This document shows positions 34,836 to 46,689 of a stretch of DNA of 64,000 bases, one piece after another. Every line of letters starts with the position of its first letter. Positions within the stretch are counted from its first letter, which is position 1. The position numbers and the translations under genes were made by a program. The notes under the pieces were generated by a model. That model was not told where the DNA came from and did not search any database. It saw only the letters and a list, made by a program, of their open reading frames with translations. The stretch is from Tetragonia tetragonoides. Its lineage: Eukaryota > Streptophyta > Magnoliopsida > Caryophyllales > Aizoaceae. The stretch lies in the NCBI GenBank assembly GCA_038025085.1, contig CM076147.1, positions 44,662,766-44,726,765 of the forward strand, written 5' to 3'.

Positions 34836-35591
34836 AATAGCGCCAAATTTATAAATGTTCTCAAGTGTATAGAGATAAGTGTATTTATACCCAAAATAAA
34901 ACGGACTGATAAATTTTGTTAAGTTGAGTCATGAATATTAATTGGACTGACTACACCTCATTCCATACACGATACACCTAAGAGCACCCATTACATGTTG
35001 TCACGGATGAAAATGACACATTCTCTCTAAAATGATCTTCCGCTTTGAAAATCTTTCAACTCAATTAATTCGAGAGTTATTCTTCTATTCCTAACTTTCC
35101 TGGTTTTAAAGAGTAAGACTTAACCACTTAATCATTTAATCTTAACCTCTTGTGAATTTATCGAATTGTATCATAATTTCAATGCCCGACGTTACCTATC
35201 ATCACAAGTAAAAGTTCCTTGACTAACAAGCTAATAATACCATCATAAGTTCATAACCATAAGAAAAAAATCTACCAACTAAGCTTACAATCAACACTAT
35301 GTACTATAAAATAGGAGTACTCTTAATTCATCATCTCCATTATGTACATTTACAAAAGCTGTAATAATGATACATTTTAAATTACTAACATTCTCTCATG
35401 TATGTCTCTCACTCAATTCAACAACATTAGCAATACAATAACATCCACCGAACATCATGATCTTACATACATTAGCAAAGCTAAGAGAAGTAGCACCACC
35501 ACCTAAACTCTAGTACGTCTTGTGTAAACTTAGTTCACCGTGGACTAAGAATACTAGTAGAAAACATTTAAATAAATAATTTTTTTAATGA
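34836..35591. other. Intergenic, AT-rich, nothing recognised
   Basis: No convincing ORF, repeat ends or RNA gene. The last few hundred bases are likely the 3' UTR of the minus-strand gene that ends at 35592. Confidence 0.4.
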
Positions 35592-38257
35592 TTACGTCCG
35601 CAAGGATGAGGCAGTTAAGCTTGATTTAGTAGAGAACTTGTTAGCCAAATCAGATAGATCCGACCCGACCGAATGGCCTCGACGGATCTTGGATCCATGC
35701 CTGTGAAGCCTGCAACGGAAAGACCCAACATGTGTTGTTGGGGAGCATAGGCAATTGTTGGACCGAGTGCTTGATGACTTCTTTAGGCTTGCCATTGCTG
35801 ACATTGGTGTTGTCAACTGGCCCATTGGGCCTTCATTCTGGGCCTGAGCCTCGGCCTCGGCCTGCTTCTGTGCTTCGTCCACGTCTGTATGTTGCAATGA
35901 GCTCTTTCGCCTTATCACCTTTTGCTCATAAGCCTTCTCATCCATCGACGTCTTAATTTTATGCAACCTGTTGTCAAATAAAAAATAAAAAATAAAATTA
36001 AAAATTAAAATTATGCAACCTAGGAATACAATAATAAAAAATTCACCTCATGACTAAAAACAAAACATTTGACATGGTTGACGGGTTTAAAGAAGGGGGT
36101 TGCTATACGTAAATCGCAAATTACTAAACGTAAATCCCCACTTCCCACAATACTCCTAGGTAATTTTCAGGCCTTTCTCTCTCTTCCTTCCTTTTCTCTC
36201 AATCAATTTTCACTCTCTCTCCCCCTGCATTGTTTTTTTTTTTTTTCTGGGTGCTATTAAACATCATCATCATCATCATAACATCATTATCATTATCATT
36301 ATCATTGTTTAACTTTTTCAAATTAAATTAGCTAAAATAATATTCAAAAAAAAGAAGAAAATAATTGAAACCCAAAACCCCAGTAGCCACCAGACTCACC
36401 ACCGCCAACCCCTCCCCACCGTCCCAGACGGCGAACCCACCGGCGAACTTCCGCCCACTGACGATCCCCGCCCTTCACCTGCTGCTTCGCCGGCGTTCAC
36501 CCCACCAACCCCCCTTTGCACAACACTCTCTCTCTCCAGACTCTCCACTCTCTCTTCCTCCCGCCTATCTCTCATCCCGACTCCCTACCACCTGGCAAAC
36601 AAATATTTCAATTTCTCCCTCAAAAAAAATTCAATCTCTTTTTCTTCTCAGACATTTTTTAATTTCCAGAGAGGAGAGAGAAAATGGGAAATTGCTTCTC
36701 CGATATCGCCGGAGGTAAAGCGGTGGTAGGTGGCGGTGGAAAATCACCACAACCACCACCACCACCACCATAGCAACCACCCTAACGACGGTCCAAACGA
36801 CGCCGTTGATATGTTTCTCAAGTCTCGCGGTTACCAAGGCCTTTACTCTCAGATCGAGGTCACCTCTCTCTCTCTTTCTCTCTCTAACTTCGATTTAGCT
36901 TTGCGCTGATTTTTCTGAATATCATTTTTTTGTGCTGAATTTGTTCGTTCAAAGCTTAATTTGGAGAATGCTAAACTTATTTAGTGTAAAAGTAATTCAA
37001 AGAATCCTGCATATTGAATTATTGATTGACTTGAAGGAAGGATGAGAGAGAGGGGATGATATTAGGGAGGATTGAGAGGAAAAAAAAAACAAGAAGGAAG
37101 GTGCTTTACAAATGTAAAGGGTATTGTGGAAAGTATTGGGAAAAAAATATTTGCGTTTAGTAAAATGGGATTTACGTTAAGCAATTCCGCTAAAGAAAAT
37201 TAAATTAGTAAGCAATAATAGCCTGTCATATCCTTAATTTCACGTTAATTATAAAGAAAAAAAAAAATCACGCCAAATTTGGTGTCTAATCCAATGGGGT
37301 AAAAAACATGATTACAAATTTACATGGGCCAAAGAGAAGCATGCACTACAAAAATAACAGAAAACAGCTGCGGAATATAACCGCAGCTATTAGCCCAAAA
37401 ACCGCAGTTAGCTTTCAGCGGCGGGCCCACGCGCGCGTCCAACTACTCACTAGCTGGGCCCACGTGCACGCACATGAGGAATTAAATGTGCTGCTAGTGA
37501 AATTCGAGCCCGTCTCACGCGTGTAGAGGGAGAGCACTCTACCAATGTGCCAGACTTCACGTTCTTAACGTATAATGGCATGCATTATATTTAAGAAGTC
37601 TTTCGTAGCTTCCAAAAAAATAAATAGCGACGGAATTAATTAATTCCGCAGCTAAATTTTTTTTATTTATTATTAGCTACGGAATTAATTTTCCGTAGCT
37701 AACAGCTATTTCCCGCAGCTAATTTAGCTACAGAATTTTTTTCGTAGCTAATTAGCTACGGATTTTAAAAAACCGCAACTAATTAGCTATGGAAAAAATT
37801 CCGTAGCTAAAATCCGCAGCTATTTCGTGATTTTTTTGTAGTGATGGAGAGAGAGGGGGAAACGTGAGACGACCTACTATACAAGTTCATAAAAACTTGT
37901 CTGAGGCGGCTTTAAGGTGAGACTCTCTCTAACAAGCATGACGTCATTGTGATATCATGCTTGGTTATAGAGGGAAGCCTCACCTTGAGACCGCCTCATA
38001 AGAGACCTTTTGATACAAGATTTTTGTGTTTTCGAAAATGAACAAAAATAATTAGAAGAAAGTAACCTGAATCCTTTGTCCTGAATGCTCAAATCATGGA
38101 ACTTTTGGTGTAAAGTGATGGGAGGATCAGCACTCTGAGACAAGTTATTGGTATATCTCCGTCGATGAAAAGCAGACCGGAGATGAAAAAGAGGATTCAA
38201 GAAAAAAGATAAGAGAATAATAATAATAATAAAAGTAATTAGATAAATAATCGCCAT
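35592..38257 (-). CDS. Membrane-anchored serine-rich small protein, two exons
   Basis: Exon 1 (38067-38257) and exon 2 (35592-35967) join in phase through a donor (TTCAG|GTTACT) and an acceptor (CAACAG|GTTGC) to give 188 aa. The N-terminus is a hydrophobic helix (MAIIYLITFIIIIILLSFFL), followed by basic residues, QKFHDLSIQDKGF, an Ala/Glu/Gln-rich stretch, and the C-terminal signature NNCLCSPTTHVGSFRCRLHR. That Cys/Ser/His motif marks a plant family annotated only as serine-rich protein-related; its function is unknown to me. The 2.1-kb intron contains a Pack-MULE-like element, a CACTA element and a foldback MITE. The joining of the two exons is my inference from splice signals and frame. Confidence 0.65.
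36096..37190. mobile_element. Pack-MULE-like element carrying a copine gene fragment
   Basis: Long terminal inverted repeats of about 55-60 bp: the left end (GTTGCTATACGTAAATC, then TTACTAAACGTAAATCCC and CCCACAATAC) matches the reverse complement of the right end (ATTGCTTAACGTAAATCCC, then TTACTAAACGCAAAT and CCACAATAC). TAAAGAAGG and TAAAGAAAA flank it (7 of 9 bases equal). The cargo is a copy of the first exon and leader of a BONZAI/copine gene, with no transposase. Capture of host gene pieces between MULE ends defines Pack-MULEs. It sits in the intron of the gene at 35592-38257. Confidence 0.7.
36684..36858 (+). pseudogene. BONZAI/copine first-exon fragment, frameshifted
   Basis: The start MGNCFSDIAGG, with Gly2 and Cys4 suited to N-myristoylation and acylation, followed one frame later by NDGPNDAVDMFLKSRGYQGL and YSQIE, is the N-terminus of plant BONZAI copines. 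These are membrane-bound Ca2+/phospholipid-binding regulators of immunity and growth. The shift occurs in a CCA repeat; in the original frame the sequence stops with TAG at 36771-36773. The match ends at GAG followed by GT, where copine exon 1 normally ends. No C2 or vWA domain follows. It is carried by the surrounding transposon. Confidence 0.75.
37344..37843. mobile_element. Non-autonomous CACTA transposon, 500 bp
   Basis: It begins CACTACAAAAATAACAG and ends in the complement, ATTTTTTTGTAGTG. ATG flanks both sides (37341-37343, 37844-37846), the 3-bp duplication of CACTA elements. Subterminal repeats of AGCTACGGA/TCCGTAGCT fill the right half. No transposase is present. Confidence 0.9.
37490..37555 (-). 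other. tRNA-like sequence inside the CACTA element
   Basis: On the minus strand TGGCACATTGGTAGAGTGC resembles a tRNA D-arm/A-box, and GGGCTCGAATTTC, about 35 bases on, resembles a T-arm/B-box. A proper acceptor stem and full cloverleaf are not evident. It is probably a tRNA-derived relic, perhaps of a SINE, not a working tRNA gene. Confidence 0.35.
37886..38012. mobile_element. Foldback MITE, complete copy
   Basis: Inverted arms (TGAGGCGGCTTTAAGGTGAG on the left; complement of CTCACCTTGAGACCGCCTCA on the right) flank a central palindrome around CAAGCATGACGTCATTG / ATCATGCTTG. It shares arms and centre with 15382-15475 and 46152-46266. It lies in the intron about 55 bp from the donor of exon 1. 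Confidence 0.75.
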
Positions 38258-39500
38258 TTTGAGAATGAATTTCCTGACTTCCTGGTCTCCAAAAACCCCT
38301 TACCTTCTATTTTTAAATAATGGTAATTAAACTTGTGGTTTATGTAACATGTAACAGCTAATTTATCTCTCTTCTGTTTGCAATTACATGGGTTTTATTT
38401 CTAATTTTAGCCAAAACAATCAATGTCTCTCTTCACTTTTCCGCGTGCATCTAGGTAAGGATGATTTTATAAAGAGCTTGCCAAATCCAATGTACACTAA
38501 GGTATACTAATACACGGAGAATGCTTAGTTTATTTACCGATAGAGCTGGGTAATTGGGTGGGTTGAGTTGGATCGGTCCATTTAATAAAAGGGATAGATC
38601 GGGTCGAGTTGGGTCAGACATATTTGTGAGGGGCGGGTCAGGTCGGACATATTTGTGAGTGGGCGGGTCGGGTCATGCCGGTCCATTTTGGCCCGTTTAA
38701 AATTTAACAAGTATTTTTTAAATGTGTCAGCCAGTTTGCAACCTGTTATGACCCGTTTAACTTTTAAATGGGCTGGCCCATTTCGACCCGCTCATTTATA
38801 ATGGTAAGCGGCTCATGACCCGCTCATGGGGCGGGTCGGGTACAGGGGCCCCGCCCACTTGCCCAGGTCTACCCAACAGGTAGTCTACCCGGGTGACGTG
38901 GACAAAAAAATATAAGCATATATATTGGAACTCAAATAAATTATTTTCAACTTAAAAATCAAAATATCAAAACCTATTAAATCACCAATTCACACATCAT
39001 CCGGATGGCAATTTTCTGATACATCTCTTCACGTCATAATAAAAGATAAATTCAATGTACAAAGACCATATTCTCATTCATAACTTTAAGGCTTCAGTGT
39101 TTTTAGTGAACCAACATATCATCAGAAAGTTATTTTTCACAAATTTAGGGGTTTTAGTGAATAACCAACACATCGTGGGAAATTTTGATTGAAATATGTT
39201 GGTTATGTTTCAAGTAGCTTTTCATAATCTGTTTTTGAGAAACTTTAATTTACGTGAGTATCTTTTTTGCATGCCAAACACTATTATTTTTTGAGGGTAG
39301 AATATTTTAGTCACCTTCAAACATAGTCGGAATGACATATCAAACACTACCTACATGAGTAGGACCCATTTCTTTACTAATTGATGAGCACACAATTGTA
39401 AAAGGATTTCAGCGAAAAAATATATTCGGATTTATATTATTTTTTAACAGCTTAATACGCCACAAAATATTTATGAAAACTCAACATAAATTAACAAGTA
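38258..39500. other. Intergenic with degenerate GGGTCGGGTC-rich patch
   Basis: No gene. At 38545-38880 a patch of GGGTC/GGCGGGTC and GACCCG motifs with a partial direct repeat of CGGACATATTTGTGAG looks like decayed repeat DNA. The remainder is AT-rich. Confidence 0.5.
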
Positions 39501-39680
39501 CTCCCTCCGTTTCGAAAAAACCTTAATATGATTTAGAATATAAAAATATTATTGTTAGATTCATTTCAAATAGTTATTTTTAAAAAAATCATATTTTTAT
39601 AACTATAAATATTTACGGTCAAAGTAATATCTTGGAGAACGTGAAAAAAAAAATGTTAAGATTTTCCGAAACGAAAGGAG
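39501..39680. mobile_element. Stowaway (Tc1/mariner) MITE
   Basis: It starts CTCCCTCCGTTTCGAAAA and its right end, complemented, reads CTCCTTTCGTTTCGGAAAA. TA flanks both ends. The length of 180 bp, the TIR sequence and the TA duplication are the hallmarks of Stowaway MITEs. Confidence 0.9.
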
Positions 39681-40226
39681 TAGAAAAGAAGCAGTATCTC
39701 TGCTTCCATATTTTTAGCAAGAGACGAGAAAATCTTACCCGACTCGAAAACTGACGTGCCTAACCGCAAGTATGGTAGGTACAATTCGCATGACCCAGTC
39801 AAAACATATAATCCGTAGGTCAATTGATTGAAATCCCATGGTGTATGACTATATGTCAACACAGCAATGAACACTGCTCATTTAGACAACGTGATTGTGG
39901 ACAAGAAAGTAAAATCTTCCGGTATCTTTTGCATTCTCAATTTTTAAAGTTTGCAAAATATTGATCCAGACTTTTGCCAGTTCCTGATATGTAGCGATGG
40001 GGGAAAGGGAAGAGGGAAGAGGGAAGAGGGAGCGAGAGAGAAGTTAATTCATTCAACAGTACTACCAACTCGAACAGAAAAAACGAGATTACAAAGACAA
40101 GCCCCTTTTACAGGAGCATCAAGATGAATATGAACTGTCTGTGCAGTAAATGAGATTACAAGAACCACCTACATATTAACTCACGGCTGCAAAAAAATTA
40201 CACAAACACGCTAAAATAGACGACAG

Positions 40227-43200
40227 TTACTTCTGCCTCTTGTATATTTTCGCCAAGAATGACTTTAAAACTGCCTGAACTGGTAGGCTAGGATGTGCTT
40301 CAATGGAACTTACCAGCTTCTCATAACTCTGGTTCTCAAACTCGGCAAATACACCCTACAAAATATTATCACAAATAAGAATAAAGGTTGCAGCTGGTCC
40401 AGGCCAGGAAGAACGGATACCTTGGGGTCAAAATAAGGGAGAAGGTGGAGAACTAACCTGAAGATTGAGTTCGTTATAGAGTTCTTTCACTTTAGCCACA
40501 CAGGCTGGGTCTTGTTTGCCATAGTTCTCCTGAAAACATAGTTGATACATGAGCGCAACAAAGATAGCAATACCGGTTTATAAATGTAGGGAATTGCACT
40601 CTTAACTCACATGTAGGAGTTTCTTCTGCTCCTCGTTACAGAGTTCCAGAGCTTTCACAACCAGCCAAGAGCACTTAAAATCCTCAATATCAGTTCCAAT
40701 CTGAAGTACAGAAGAGCACAAAGTTAAGACAACCAGATAGTCAAACAATGTCAGTTCAACGATGTAGCAGGTGACAGATTTGCAGCTCACCTTGCCGATA
40801 AATTGAGGGTCTCCAAAACAATCGAGATAGTCATCCTACAAAGGAACAACATAAATATTAAACATTTCAAATTGAAGAGGCAATTCTGCTAATGAAGTGA
40901 TTTGTGGTATTTCATCACAGTCACTGACACTTGCCACTTCTTCTCTTCCTGCTTCACTGTTCACATACATAAGAACCAGAACATTCCCATGTTGTACAAC
41001 TCACCTGAACTTGAAAATATATTCCCATATCGAGCAGAATGTTTTTGACATCAACATGATCTTCGAGATTCTCCCCAGACATGACTAAGGCACACGCAAC
41101 CTGTGTGATAAGAGCAGTGGCAGCATGTCAAAGTAGGACACTGAAAAATCTCATATCGGAAAAAATCCAAAATGATCTGTTTTCTATCACTTCAGTACAT
41201 CAGACAGTCCATGCTTAGTCAATATGGTTCTGTGTAAACTATAAACATAGTAAGATTACTAGTATTTTGCAGAAAGTTGAACACAAATGAATATAGCCAT
41301 GCCGCGAGTGCAATTGAAATTTCAAGATGGGAACTCCTCTCAGGTATATCTACTCAGTTTCTCCACACGAAAATGAGCACTAGTTAAGAAATCTTATGAC
41401 GCAGTTAATAAGTATAAGTACATTTATGGAAAATTAGGCTAATATTTTTAGAAAGAGATCATGCGAACAAGACCAGCAATTCTATACTCAAGGAACTCAG
41501 TCAAGACCACAAGAATTTTCCAGCATAATATATGCACAATCTTGGAGCTATAATGACTTAATGAGTCATGGAATCGAAACTCACCGACAAATAAAATGAA
41601 TAGTAGGCAGTTTTGTACTGAACAATGCGATGGTGACTGCATCAGAAGTAATCGATTTAGAAACACAAGAAAATTTTGTGAAAAAGAAAAAACAATGGAA
41701 TGCCAGTTTATAGGAACATATAATTTTGATTCCACTTACAGACTCAATGAATATTTAGAAAGATCTTTCTCTCCTTCAATAGTGGTAATGAGATCAATCA
41801 TCTGTCCACAGGCAGTCTGGAATTCGACCTGTAATTCATTTGGAGGGAAGAGATATCTGAGCTAGTACTTGGAGATTTTAATAACCCTTGCTTTCAGCTG
41901 CAAAGAAATATTACCTCATTAAACAAATCCACCAAGTCCACATAGTACTTTTTGTCCCTAAAATGCTTCTTGATAATTCTTGGGATATGGTTACGAAGTA
42001 ATACACCATCATTGGTAGCAATCAAGCCAACCTGAAAGAGGCGAGAAATTTCCATTTAACATATTATTGCAGGGCATATGTTATACGAAATGATATATCC
42101 TCATATCAAGGCTGATTCTTGCAATGGGTGCACACCTTAGGAACTCTGAACCAGCAAGGTTGCCCACGCCTTGTATGAGAGTTGTCCATAATGTCATCAA
42201 GTACAAGAAAATAGGCTTGAAGCTGCCAGAGTCAGGACACAGGAAGACGGTTACTTATGTTATTACCCCTTGAAGTAAGGGAGAAAAAGGGGGACTTCAT
42301 ATGGCATAACATTCACAAGTATATACCCATTCAATACACCATCCAAGTGCAGAAGCCAGAAAGATCTCATCATCAGTCAATTCTTCTCCATCTTTTAACA
42401 ACTTGTAGCTGTCAATAACAGAAAGCCCTCGATTTAGCTTCCCTGCGAGCGACAACGTCAACAAAAAAATTTCAAGGTAATGCATTTTATGAAACACTAT
42501 GGAAGTAAACATAACGACTGCCAGTTAACACAGGTGCCTCGAGCTTTTGGGAGTTTCGATACAAGCAGTCACTCCACATTTATATTAGCACTTCAATATC
42601 TTACACTTTGAAATCAGTAGTAAAAACAAAATTTAAGTAATATTCTAGTTCAGAACCGGATTGGTTCATTGAACTTCCCTTCCCTTACAATAAGTTCAGT
42701 GATAATTATACAAAGCCTAAGTTATAGATATCATAGATCCCAAATGGTTAGGACACCATAGGAATTCTCTGAAGTTGTATTGCCCTTAGGTGGCTGCCAC
42801 TTTTGCAGCAGAGCAACCAACATTGTCAAGTGTCCACATTCAATACCTTCTGTGTACTTTAGCATACACAACTGAACCACATCAACCATACAGTCCCTTT
42901 GCAAATTACATAGCCTATGGCCAATTTACCTCGAGCAATCCCGATTGCTCGGGAAAAATAATACACATTGTCAAACATCTCAATGTGCAACACATGTTCC
43001 AACACTGACAAAGCAACAAATACAATGACAAGGGCAGGCACTTTGATTCCTTACCTCCTGGTACATTGTAGTCCAGCATCTGAAACAATGCACACAAAAA
43101 ACATTTTAGGGACAACAGATAAGATACTATCAAAGAATACACGGTTCGAATAAAGCAGTTTGATCTTCGATCACTTGAGAGAATTTAGTACTTTCATGAA

Positions 43201-44155
43201 GAGACAAAAGTTTTCATTATTCGTCGTCGTTTCCTTGTAAAGACTAAAAGTGGTGTAAGTAGAAGTTAGGAAAACAAGAAAATTTTGACATAAGTTTAAA
43301 ATTCTTTATTGTACTGTGCACATAGTATTAGAATTACATATAACTCCGTGGTCATGGGTTCCAATCTTTAGACCTTTGTAATTTTACATTAATAGGTTGG
43401 ATGAAAAGATCTCCAGCATGAATTTCCTCTGAATCGCTACAAAGAATCGTGAGGCCGAAAAAGAGCCCTCAACAAAATGTTTTACAGTCACCAAAGCCTA
43501 ATCATGTTGAGTTTCTTAGGGAATGCTCTGCCAGGTTTGGTTACAATGCTAATCAAAGCCTAATTTATTTTCGAAATTTAGTGAGACTAATTAAATATTA
43601 TACAAGTTCTGTTCCCACTACAGGTGCATTATGTTCTGCCAACTAAATATGTGACTCAAATCCCAAATAAAACTTCTTGGATAATTTTTTGTCAATCAAA
43701 TGAGATTTCAGAACAAAAGTGTCATCTGTTAATACAATCTCTTTTTTTCTTTAATTTTTCATCAATCTGTTGAAGAACAACTGTCTACGTACTGCACTTT
43801 ACATATATTATCAATTAACCAATTCAAAATCAATCACATCCCTAATTTATTTAAACGATCAATCAAATAATGTACTATTTAACCATTAATCTGAACATCT
43901 TTCAATTCAAACAATGATCAATGCCCTTATCAAACAAATAAAACCCAGATCAGGATACAAATCTAGACCCTTCTAATCAATCAATAAGAACAACAAAACA
44001 TGAAATTTGTACGAACAAAAGAAAATAATGAATAATGATTTTACCCGGTTGACCCATTGACGAGATTCATCAGTCCACTCAAAAGCAGGGTCATTAAGGA
44101 GCTCAGATTTAAGCACTTCATATACTTGAAGGAATTTTGCTTTCAGATCGCCCAT
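40227..44155 (-). CDS. FPS: Farnesyl diphosphate synthase
   Basis: It condenses isopentenyl diphosphate with dimethylallyl and then geranyl diphosphate to make C15 farnesyl diphosphate, the precursor of sterols, sesquiterpenes and prenylated proteins. Exons (minus): 44045-44155, 43055-43079, 42327-42442, 42136-42222, 41915-42031, 41740-41828, 41585-41636, 41005-41100, 40791-40835, 40611-40700, 40458-40529, 40227-40355. They give 342 aa, the standard plant cytosolic length. The first Asp-rich motif is DDIMD (residues 93-97, followed by [11 protein letters not shown]) and the second is DDYLD (232-236, followed by CFGDP). Phe89, four residues before the first motif, fits a C15-limited pocket. 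The end KIYKRQK is the usual one. There is no transit peptide from this start. All phases close without error. Confidence 0.98.
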
Positions 44156-44256
44156 TATTTCCTGCCTTTTTCTCTCTCCTATTTCTCTCCAAATTTTTAG
44201 AGAGAGAGATGAGATGTGGCAGAGCAGGGGGGGAGTGTTTTTGTGTTTTTCTCTCA

Positions 44257-44278
44257 GCTTTTATATACAGTATATAAA
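44257..44278 (-). promoter_or_regulatory. TATA box region of FPS
   Basis: On the minus strand TATATAAAAGC, with a second TATATA just upstream, lies about 105 bp before the FPS start codon, followed by a CT-rich leader. Confidence 0.6.
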
Positions 44279-44468
44279 CGGGAAAAAAGAGGAAGGTGAG
44301 AGAAAATTGACGTTGGTGAAGAGGAGAGAGAATCACAAAAACAATTCACGAATCAAAGACTTCAACCAGTTCAATCTACTTCCGTATTAGACAAAGTCTC
44401 TAACTCTCTATACATGTTTATTTCATTTTTTAAGTTTTTTATAAAAGGATCATATTTGTATAGTAAAA

Positions 44469-44768
44469 AACTTCTATAAGACTGTTTTTTTAATAAAATA
44501 AGGGTCATTGCTTATCATAAGTGACCTTTACATTTTTAAATAGTAACCCTATTTTTCTGTTAGTTGGTCTCACACAAGACTTACTGATTTATAGTAGCAA
44601 ATCTCATGTGAGACCAAGTCACAGAAAATTGAGGTCACTTTTTAAAAATAGAGGGATTAATTATGGTAAGTAGCGACCCTTGCTTAAATGAAAAGTGGAT
44701 CCGTGTAATAGTAAATGAAAAGTGACCCGTCTCACCTAAGTTACAGAAAGATTGTCTTATAGAAGCTT
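44469..44768. mobile_element. Foldback MITE upstream of FPS
   Basis: Nested inverted repeats: outer CTTCTATAAGACTGT and complement of ATTGTCTTATAGAAG; inner AGGGTCATTGCTTATCATAA (44501) and complement of TTATGGTAAGTAGCGACCCT (ends 44680); and GGTCTCAC / GTGAGACC near the centre. No ORF. I could not settle a target duplication. It begins about 310 bp upstream of the FPS start codon. Confidence 0.6.
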
Positions 44769-46151
44769 TTGTGTTTTTTTAACAATAGGGCTTGGTTTTG
44801 TGGGAAATTTACGAGAATGCCATTGCACTTGGTTTTCCAATTCCAAGTCGACAAATGCCAATTGGCACGTGAACATGCGATTGTCGTTTCTGCCCATCAC
44901 GACGTCGTTTTCGTGTTGCCTTGTTTGCCATTGGCCAATTTGTATTGTTTGTATTCAAGTAAATCTTGGGAAAATATATTTGGCTTCTAATTTCTAAGTA
45001 CTTGATTCAGAACACAATTGACCTGACTCAAAAAGTCGCATGTGACGCCAGATAAATATGCAAAATCCCAAGATTTGAGTTTAATATAAACTGATTATTG
45101 TATTGTATTCTGCATCTCATGTTAATTAAACTATAATTTATAGTCAGAGATTATAACATATTGTTTGTTTGTTTTATATGAATAACATAACATTTTATTG
45201 ATACGAATATCTCTATCTGATCTAACCATGATTTGAAACTCCCCAAGTAGGGGTAGTGCATAGTTCATCTATTACTCATCAAAATATTTCTTTGCGTAAT
45301 TTGATTGAACTATGAAGTCTTACGCAAATCATCAATCTATTCTTCAATCTTATGGTCATCATTTGTTTCAAATTTCTATTTAAGAAACTTTTGTATTTAT
45401 TATACTTTTTAGTTGAAAAAAATTCGTATTTTAAGCTTTAGATATATATAACTCTTTAGGTCGTAAATTCTTCTTGAGTGATTCTCAAATGTTAATCATC
45501 GTGTCACATTAATTGAAAAACATTTACATAAGATCTAACATAAATAAAAACTTCTAAAAGACGGTATTTCTGTAATTTTTGGTGAGATAATATTCGTATG
45601 CATAATACATATATTAGTTGGATGCATGGAGTATCCATTACCACTTTTTTCCAGTTTATTAATTCTCATCAAATAAATATTGTACGTACTACCTAATAAA
45701 CTCACCTAACTAAAAATTCATATATATTGATGTATAGGAGCATATAATTAGATTCCAATGTGTTAACTGGAGGGTACATAGCATGGCTCCCACAAATGCA
45801 GCTAATAATGGATATGTCTTCTAAAACCCTGCACAAAATACTAGTACTACATGGGAAATCATGGGGATATGTCTGTCAGTGGAGAATTTTCCCATTACTA
45901 TGGGCAAAAGCAGATATGCCCTGCTCCTGATTCCCACCTCTTTTCTCTTTCCACAGCATATGCAAATATATCAAAGTGAATTTAATTTTTTTACCCCAAC
46001 TTTCTTTAACACTATGGAATATAATTTAAAGAGATGCATCTTTAAGAAGCTGTCCCCATCATACTTCTACCATTCATTTCCTTGAATTTCCATATGCATT
46101 GCTGTGAAAATTGTGGTATGCATTACTAGAACTGTAGAAGATTGATCCCTA
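44769..46151. other. Intergenic, AT-rich, nothing recognised
   Basis: Short open frames here have no recognisable domains and no splice context. No repeats with clear ends were seen until the foldback element at 46152. Confidence 0.4.
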
Positions 46152-46266
46152 AGTCTTATATGAGGCCGCCTCGAGGTAAGGCTACCTAATATATACAAAC
46201 ATGACATCGGCATGACATCATGCTTGTATGAGAGGGCCTCACCTTAAGAACGCCTCATACTAGATT
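46152..46266. mobile_element. Foldback MITE, third family copy
   Basis: Arms TATGAGGCCGCCTCGAGGTAAGG and the complement of CCTCACCTTAAGAACGCCTCAT, with ACATGACATCGG / CATGACATCATGCTTG in the centre. Same family as 37886-38012 and the half copy at 15382-15475, more diverged. Confidence 0.7.
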
Positions 46267-46689
46267 TTGTGGTTGTACGTAGTAGAACAGTAGTAGATAA
46301 GATGGAGTCATTTTCTTACATTGAAGTTTATTTTGATACAAAGGAGCCATAAAGAAGAACAAAGCAAATTTTGAACATAAGTTTCTAATACCACCTCAAG
46401 ATTATTACGGAGCGAGTATTAATTTTTAACTAGCCAACAATTCCAAACATTATTACTCGTATAAGATATAGAAACATTATAACTCATTTACAATCAAGTT
46501 AAACAAGAATGCATGTACAACCTAATATTCATTTTGAAGACATAAAACATCCTAAAGCTTTGTTTCACTATCAAGACACTACTATTGCTTCTATTTACAT
46601 CAAGATGTACAATTTATCTTCTTGTAGAAAAAGAACAAGAAGAAGAATTCAGAAAAAAAAAGTTGGCGTATATATATATATATGTTGGC

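Noticed and set aside
34363..34922. Open frames with FGYFGY/KYPKN repeats
   Set aside because: They come purely from the palindromic DNA repeat and have no other protein features.
36365..36718. Pro/Ser-rich plus-strand frame of 117 codons
   Set aside because: It lies in the CT-rich leader captured with the copine exon and overlaps the true MGNC start in another frame.
37308..37526. 72-codon frame across the CACTA left end
   Set aside because: It starts outside the transposon and runs through its terminal repeat; there is no domain.
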